NCBI GenBank assembly: GCA_963920635.1
Contig: OY987299.1
Coordinates: forward strand, 20,352,901-20,416,900
Source: Pseudeuparius sepicola
Taxonomy: Eukaryota; Arthropoda; Insecta; Coleoptera; Anthribidae
Length of the DNA stretch: 64,000 nucleotides
Direction: 5' to 3'
Part shown: positions 58,795-64,000 of the stretch, piece by piece
How the letters are laid out: each line of letters opens with the position of its first letter
Position numbering within the stretch: position 1 is the stretch's first letter
The notes under the pieces: generated by a model
The model's input: the letters and a program-made list of their open reading frames with translations, nothing else
Told to the model about the DNA's origin: nothing
The model's database searches: none
Translations under genes and position numbers: made by a program

Positions 58795-59005
58795 GTCCAA
58801 TCGATATAATTCAGCCGGTACGTCACCTCCGAAAATGAAACACAGCGATCGAATGGCCCCCTCCCGGCCGATTCGCAGCATCGCAGATACAAGGAGATAG
58901 GATTGGGGATGGATGTGGACTTACAGTCGAGGAAGCGCCTTAAAAAGGGCGCATACGGCGAGCCGAGGCAGATAAGGGACCCTGAATGGGGTGTTTGAGG
59001 GCCCA
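58795..59005 (-). repeat. GC-richer repeat family, copy C (inverted)
   Basis: In the minus orientation: AAACACCCCATTCAGGG, CCCTTATCTGCC, GCCCTTTTTAAGGCGC, TTCCTCGACTGTAAGTCCAC, GGCCATTCGATCG, TTTCATTTTCGGAGG, TGAATTATATCGATTGGAC. It shares parts with both A and B. A 146-codon minus frame crosses it without domains. Confidence 0.75.
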
Positions 59006-59479
59006 AGGGTTCTGACGTGGAGTGTATTATATGGACGACATTATATGAGGATGGGCAAGTGAAATATTGCTGTGGATTTTTAAGGCGAACTCCGAAGTGT
59101 AAATGCAGGCAAAGGAAATGAGGGATTTGCTTGGTTTGGACACACGAAATTATTGATGTGGCTGACATGTGACAACCAGGGCCTGGAAACTCCCCCTTTG
59201 TACTTAGCAAAGCCTTCCCAATAGTTTGTACTTAGGTCGCTTGAGGGCGCTTATAGCTTATTTCTGTCAATTATTATCAAAAATTTGTAGGCGGAGGCCG
59301 GCGGCCATTATTTTAATTTGTGGCGTTGTATTTGACATGTTTTGCTTGTGATTCTCGGTTCTTTTTATTTATAGTTTTTCGTGTATTGATTCATATTTTC
59401 TGCGTTTTTTAGTGTTTGTTTTGTTCATTTATATTATGTTTATCGTTATTTTCATATATTATTTGGTTTGGTTTTTAAA
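59006..59479. other. Spacer, possibly upstream region of the THAP relic
   Basis: Short GC-rich patch GGCGGAGGCCGGCGGCC near 59291. No promoter motif could be fixed. Confidence 0.35.
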
Positions 59480-59877
59480 ATGGTTTTGGTTTGTTGTGTA
59501 CCTGGTTGTGAAGAAGGACGACGCGACGCGACGGTCGAAGATGGAAATGCTTATATTTCCCAAAGACGAAACGGTAAGTAAAATATCTCGATTTTATTGT
59601 GATAAAACAAACTCTGCTATTTTTACAGCTTTGTTAACTTGGTCTGAAAAAAAAAATGGAAACAAAAAATTAAATGATCCTCCCCTTGAATCATTAAGAA
59701 GATGCTATGTACCGGGTTTGTGATATGCATTTTACGCAAGATTTTACATGTACATACCTAGGAGGCAAATGGTCAAAGTCTAAGGTTAAGAGTGATGCTG
59801 TGCCATCTTTATTTTTGCCCACAGTTTGCATTGTTAAGAAGTATTACAAATGGTGTTTATTTCTTCAAACGTTGTGA
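59480..59877 (+). pseudogene. THAP-domain gene relic with a short intron
   Basis: ATG at 59480 starts MVLVCCVPGCEEG, the first Cys pair of a THAP finger. A +1 frame change leads to MLIFPKDET. The first exon would end at 59573 with the donor GTAAGT, and a TTTTACAG acceptor ends near 59629 (about 56-nt intron). The next part has a W (LTWSEKK) and, after another frame change, RVCDMHFTQDF (C-x2-H), then SDAVPSLFLPT, the usual AVP-F end of a THAP domain, stopping at 59877. All four zinc ligands are visible, but the frame is broken at least twice. It may be the N-terminus of a transposase or a host gene. Confidence 0.68.
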
Positions 59878-60655
59878 CTCGGGGCACGTGTAGGTATGTG
59901 CCGCTATGTTTACCAAACGCAGGCACGCTAAGACTACTAATAATTATTATTTATTATTTTCTACAGATTCCCCTAGAAATTGATCCGAGGATTTAGCCAA
60001 TTTAAAATTCCACTAATAGCTAGTAGGTACCTATATACTAGTTGGGAGTCTCCCCTGCAGCTGAACCATCAATACTTTGAAACATTTTTCACCGGAAAAT
60101 GTAGATTTTAGATTTTATCTATTTAAACAATAATTTCTTTCTTAATTTACTTATAAATAACCTTAAGCTTAAGAAGACTAAAATGCAATATATCTGTAAT
60201 GTTTAGCATTATTGTGGTGCACGTATTTTACAAAATGTTATATAATTTTTACTTTCACTAAACCTATCCTAATATTGTCACTTATCGCGTTTTAATTTTA
60301 TAACTCGACACAGACATAGATATTTATCATGATATAATAGATATTTATCATATGTCTATGTGCAGTTATAAAATTAAAAAGTGTCTTAAAAATTGTAAGT
60401 ATAATAACTATAAAAGATTCCAAATTTCCCGCCTAAATAGTCTAGTTTGTACTTGGTCACCAGGGGGCGTATGGCATCTAAAAATTATAGGGAGTTGCTT
60501 ATCTATTCCTATATATGTATAAATCCTTCATCTATGGTGACAACGCTTTTAAATTAATTTTTTTTAAGCTTAAGATATGATGTGTTAGAGAAAACGCTCA
60601 AAATCGACGGTCCACAAAATTTTAGGGTGCAATTTTTTTAACTTTTAAGCGAGAG
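59878..60655. other. No gene recognised
   Basis: AT-rich. ATAGATATTTATCATGATA around 60318-60350 is a small palindromic stretch. Nothing else was found. Confidence 0.4.
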
Positions 60656-61045
60656 AGTTAGAGGAGCGCGTGGCGCATCAGTAGCTGAGCCGCAATAAGA
60701 TGATACCTACCTACTTGGCAGGAATGCGAAGAATACAGTCCCCCTTCCTCTCTGAAAGTCTATTGGATATTAACGAACTGCTATATTTGCTGCGATGCCG
60801 GATGAGGGGTTTATTTTATAGCGGATATCTCCAGCACGCTTTGAAATATGTGGTAACCGGCGTTGCAGCTGAGTGCGTGGCAACGCTGCTTGCCCAGGGT
60901 CCTCCCCGATGTCTGCCATCGTATGCTAGCCGCACGTGCTCTCCTTGTTTATGAGATTCGAACTCCTCCCACAGGCCCCTCTGGCTCCTCAGACCGAAAG
61001 TATCTTTTAAATGCGTCCCCGCTCCCAATCCCAGGACAACACAGT
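60656..61045. other. GC-rich island, unclassified
   Basis: Frames of 70-99 codons lie on both strands across it without domains. It could be a promoter, exon or conserved noncoding segment. No evidence separates these. Confidence 0.3.
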
Positions 61046-61229
61046 GTACAACGTGCTAATAATGACATTTTATTTAAAGTAATAATAATTATTGAAAATA
61101 ATTCATCAAATTTCTTTAGGCACCGTGTGCACTTTTTTCCTAGGTGGTTAATGAGTAATTGATACATAATTAACAGATTTATCAGTTAGTTGTACAGATT
61201 ATAATAGTATCTAGTATATTACATGTCTA

Positions 61230-61316
61230 GGTGGAAAGACTTTCATTACAGCCGAGGGTAACCGAGACGAAGTCGAGGTCAGCTAAAAGCCAAAGGCTGG
61301 AATGAAATTTCCACCG
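61230..61316. repeat. 87-bp hairpin repeat
   Basis: GGTGGAAAGACTTTCATTACA and GGAATGAAATTTCCACC form the arms, with GAGACGAAGTCGAGG at the centre. The plan resembles the palindrome at 54990-55115. Confidence 0.55.
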
Positions 61317-61508
61317 AATCATGTATAATATTTTATTAACAACCATAGGTATCAGTTATATTCATATTAACTATTTTTTTTTAATTTGGCGAATGCACTG
61401 AGATAGGGATTTGCCTATTTATTTACTAGCGATAAGACGGCTTTGAAAGAAACAATTGACATATGAGGGCATTTAGTTGTCAGTAATTATTTTAAAAATT
61501 TGTTTGTT

Positions 61509-62020
61509 GTGTCTAAGCAAAAAGTAAAAACGTCAACTCCAGAATTAAGACAAACAGCAGAGGTAATTTCTACAAATATATTACCAGAAAAAAGCCGAAT
61601 TCGTTATGGAAAAGCCTATGCAACATAATATGAGGATTGGTGCACATCGAAAAAAGATCAGAATACTTCGGAAAATGTCGTCTTGGCATATTTTAGTGAA
61701 ATTTAAATTAATAAAAAGCCCTCCACCTTATGGGCAACTTACTCTGTGTTGCGTGCAACATTAAATGCCATAGAAAATGTGGACATATCCAAGTTTATGA
61801 AAATAAGAGCTTTTTTAAAAAATAAAAGCGTTGGCTTTAAAGCGAAAAAATCGAATGTATTTTCAATGGAAAATATAGAAGAATTTGTAAGAAGTGGACC
61901 ACCAGATAATTTGCCACAGATTGCAAAAAAATTATAGAAATGTTGTATAGTTTTATTTCTTTATTTATTTATGTATTTTAATTCTTTAAAGGTTGCCTTA
62001 ATAATTGGGGTATCTATATG
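61509..62020 (+). pseudogene. Tyrosine recombinase N-terminal region (Crypton-like)
   Basis: The frame reads SKQKVKTSTPELRQTAEV, ILPEKSRIRYGKAYAT, then YEDWCTSKKDQNTSENVVLA with YFSEI, PSTLWATYSVLRATLN, FLKNKSVGFKAKKSNVFS and, past a stop, KVALIIGVS. This resembles the core-binding domain of arthropod Crypton-type tyrosine recombinases up to the start of the catalytic domain; the GACR-type motif with the first catalytic Arg should follow but does not. There are stops near 61628, 61706 and 61937. It is truncated at the repeat starting near 62029. Confidence 0.55.
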
Positions 62021-62024
62021 AGAT

Positions 62025-62105
62025 TCTTGTAATCGATCGCAATGCGGTCATGTGACTTTGTTTATATCTACTGCCTCTGTAATTTGGACTGACTATAGTA
62101 GATTT
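62025..62105 (+). repeat. Repeat shared with 23.99 kb
   Basis: TAATCGATCGCAATGCGGTC, ATGTGACTTTGTTTAT and TGACTATA blocks match 23989-24055 in the same orientation. It begins just where the recombinase similarity ends. Confidence 0.7.
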
Positions 62106-63428
62106 TCTGTAATAATTAATAAATACCATGAATCAAATGTTGCTATTAATTTCCCTCAATAAATTTCTTTGCAACTTGATAGTATTAGATTATGTTGATG
62201 TTATTGTTGGATAGGTACCTAAAAATCATTAGTAATTAATATTCTGAAAACAACAGTAGTACTTACGTTTACCTACTGCAATATTTAGGTAGGTACTTTC
62301 CAGCCTAGGGTGGAAATGTTCAACTCTCCGATTGTTTTTTTAAGTAATCTATATATAGCAGGTATGGGTGTTAATAAATATTATTACATTTACTAATTAC
62401 AAATGCAATGTAAGTTTTCACTTCTGTCGTGTGGTCTTAAGAACACACTTTTTTCTCATTTAATTAAACTTCGAACGATGCTTTCAGAATCCCATTTTAT
62501 TTTATATATGGGCCTTGTTTTATACTTACTCTTAGATCATCAATCATAAAAAATTGAGTTTTGCATAATGCATATATAGGATTATATTTACTCCTTACCT
62601 CCTCTCCTATCACATTTCCAAAGGAAGGTATCGAATTACCAATAACCCTGTATAGGTACTTATATCTCACTGCATTAACCCGCATACCCGCAAGAATGTA
62701 TATTATGTTTATTCCAGCTAGCGTACTACTAAAGCCGAAAAGTAAATAGCCAGCGCTTCGTAGTTTTTGCCAAGCGTTAAATAACGCCAGCTGCTTATGT
62801 AATTGCCCCTATTTGCTTTTAAATTGCGCCGCAGATGCAGCCAAATTTTGCAATGCAATTTATCGTCCCACCAGTTTATTAAAATGGGAATTGATATTGC
62901 TTATTCATTGGACCGGCGGCGCGGCGGCTCCTGCTGGTGTGAAAAATTCAAAGGACCGTAGTTTTAATGTTTTCATACTATTATTGCGAAGATAAAATTG
63001 CTAAATATTTATTATCGTTTCATATGGAACTAAAAGAACGAAAATATCCCTCCTAGTACACGATAATGTCTTGTATATGTAACTTTTTCCGTGTTTTGCA
63101 AAATGGTATCCTAGCATTGATTTAAAAAAGCTTTTTCTGTGCTCAAGGAAGTTTGATAGAAAACACATAGATTGTCAGAACCAGTTTTGAAATTTCCGCA
63201 CGCTACACCAAAAATAGTTTGCATACAATTTAATATAAAAACTAATAACTAAATTAGAATACCTATACCTCAACTTAATATCGAGTCCTAAGAATTGTAA
63301 GACATTAGGTACTAGATATTTATCTGTTTTAATTTGTTTTCGCTCCAAAATTAAAGTTTGAAGTGTAGCGGGTTTTTTTGCGGACGGTTTCAACAATGAC
63401 TATCTATGGCTCCTTTAACATATGTACA
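62106..63428. other. Noncoding; balanced-GC stretch at 62.74-62.96 kb
   Basis: Bases about 62740-62960 are GC-richer, with GGCGGCGCGGCGGCTCC near 62913. No coding domain was found. The rest is AT-rich. Confidence 0.35.
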
Positions 63429-63430
63429 TA

Positions 63431-64000
63431 CAGGGTGTTCCAGCGGAAACATAACAGGCTCTGTAACGGCCAGGAAAATTTTTTCTTGGAAAAACGCAAA
63501 ATAGGTCAATTTTGTTTGGCAGGGGGACATCTTTTGGCATAAAATTGATAGATCTATCTGCAACCCCCTGAGCAGGGGTTGAACCCCTTCAAAAAATTTA
63601 AATGGGAAGGGGGTTCATGTCGCACACATTTGGAAACGTCTCTCAATTCTCTATACACCTGCATCAGACTTTCGAAAATCGATCGACTTTTCAAAAAGAT
63701 ACACCGAGTAAAATGCAAAACATTCATTTTCAATTATTGCCTGGTATGGTTAAACAATTAAGCCAAAAGTGGTGGTCGGGGGCCGTAAGTTATAGAAAGC
63801 ATGTTCAGCAACATTATTTTGACGAAAATTTGATAAACGGGAGGAAATTGAAACTTTCCTGTAATAAATGCTCAAAATGTTGCCCATTCACTTCCATGCA
63901 ATAATAAAGATTTTGTTCAAAACGCTGCCGAACATTGTGCAACATATCAGGGGTGATTTGTCGACATTCGTTTATAATACGGAGACGCAGATCTTCTATT
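63431..64000 (-). mobile_element. Mariner-like element, running off the window
   Basis: The end CAGGGTGTTCCAGCGG follows TA at 63429-63430. A minus-strand transposase tail starts 380 bp inside. The other terminus lies beyond base 64000. The end sequence resembles those of the foldback elements here, so this kind of mariner may be their source. Confidence 0.75.
63814..63999 (-). CDS. Mariner-like transposase, C-terminal part (partial)
   Basis: The frame enters from the right edge as IEDLRLRIINECRQITPDM, then LHNVRQRFEQNLYYCMEVNG and QHFEHLL, the standard mariner C-terminal tail. It ends SFNFLPFIKFSSK at a TAA (63816-63814). No break is seen in this part. The catalytic domain would be outside the window, so whether the gene is intact is unknown. 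Confidence 0.8.
   Translation of the reverse strand: MEDLRLRIINECRQITPDMLHNVRQRFEQNLYYCMEVNGQHFEHLLQESFNFLPFIKFSSK

Overview
The window looks like AT-rich intergenic or intronic DNA from an arthropod, most likely an insect. No complete host gene could be supported on either strand. The reasons for the assignment are the transposon families present: an R4/Dong-type non-LTR retrotransposon tied to TAA microsatellites, pogo/Tigger, mariner, hAT and THAP-containing DNA transposons, and many TA-flanked elements with CAGGGTG-like ends. The species cannot be named from the sequence. Layout 1-24 kb: a THAP-domain pseudogene (0.02-0.35 kb); a three-level nest at 4.09-8.41 kb (a foldback element whose arms carry mariner transposase tails, a second foldback inside its right arm, and a pogo/Tigger element in its terminal TA); a 122-bp hairpin MITE (10.36 kb); a THAP plus Harbinger-nuclease element with an internal deletion and a 398-bp tandem duplication (10.79-13.12 kb); a 286-bp hAT MITE (15.0 kb); a long non-autonomous TA element (19.1-21.0 kb); a mariner pseudogene (21.1-21.7 kb); and a foldback element (21.9-23.1 kb). 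Layout 24-46 kb: ten copies of one Dong-like retrotransposon. Seven lie head-to-tail on the minus strand (24.2-33.15 kb) and three on the plus strand (38.15-46.0 kb), separated by TAA microsatellites. Their 5' ends face each other across a 5-kb spacer that holds two more long palindromes (34.3-35.3 and 35.6-37.0 kb). Only copy 6 spans essentially the whole ORF, and it has two in-frame nonsense codons. Matching 5' truncation points show the minus array grew partly by recombination. Copy 10 is flanked by 172-bp direct repeats. Layout 46-64 kb: long foldback elements (46.4-47.7, 48.3-49.1 and 52.2-53.4 kb); a partial second copy of the 48.3-kb foldback between duplicated 380-bp segments (50.6-52.0 kb), which looks like a template-switch event; a GC-richer unclassified repeat with three copies (53.5, 56.6 and 58.9 kb); a minisatellite with an attached palindrome (57.2-58.1 kb); a broken THAP gene (59.5 kb); a truncated Crypton-like tyrosine recombinase (61.5 kb); and the edge of a mariner element (63.4 kb to the window end). 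The coding content is therefore transposase and retrotransposon ORFs, nearly all broken. The main interest is in the rearrangements, the long hairpins and the unclassified repeat families.
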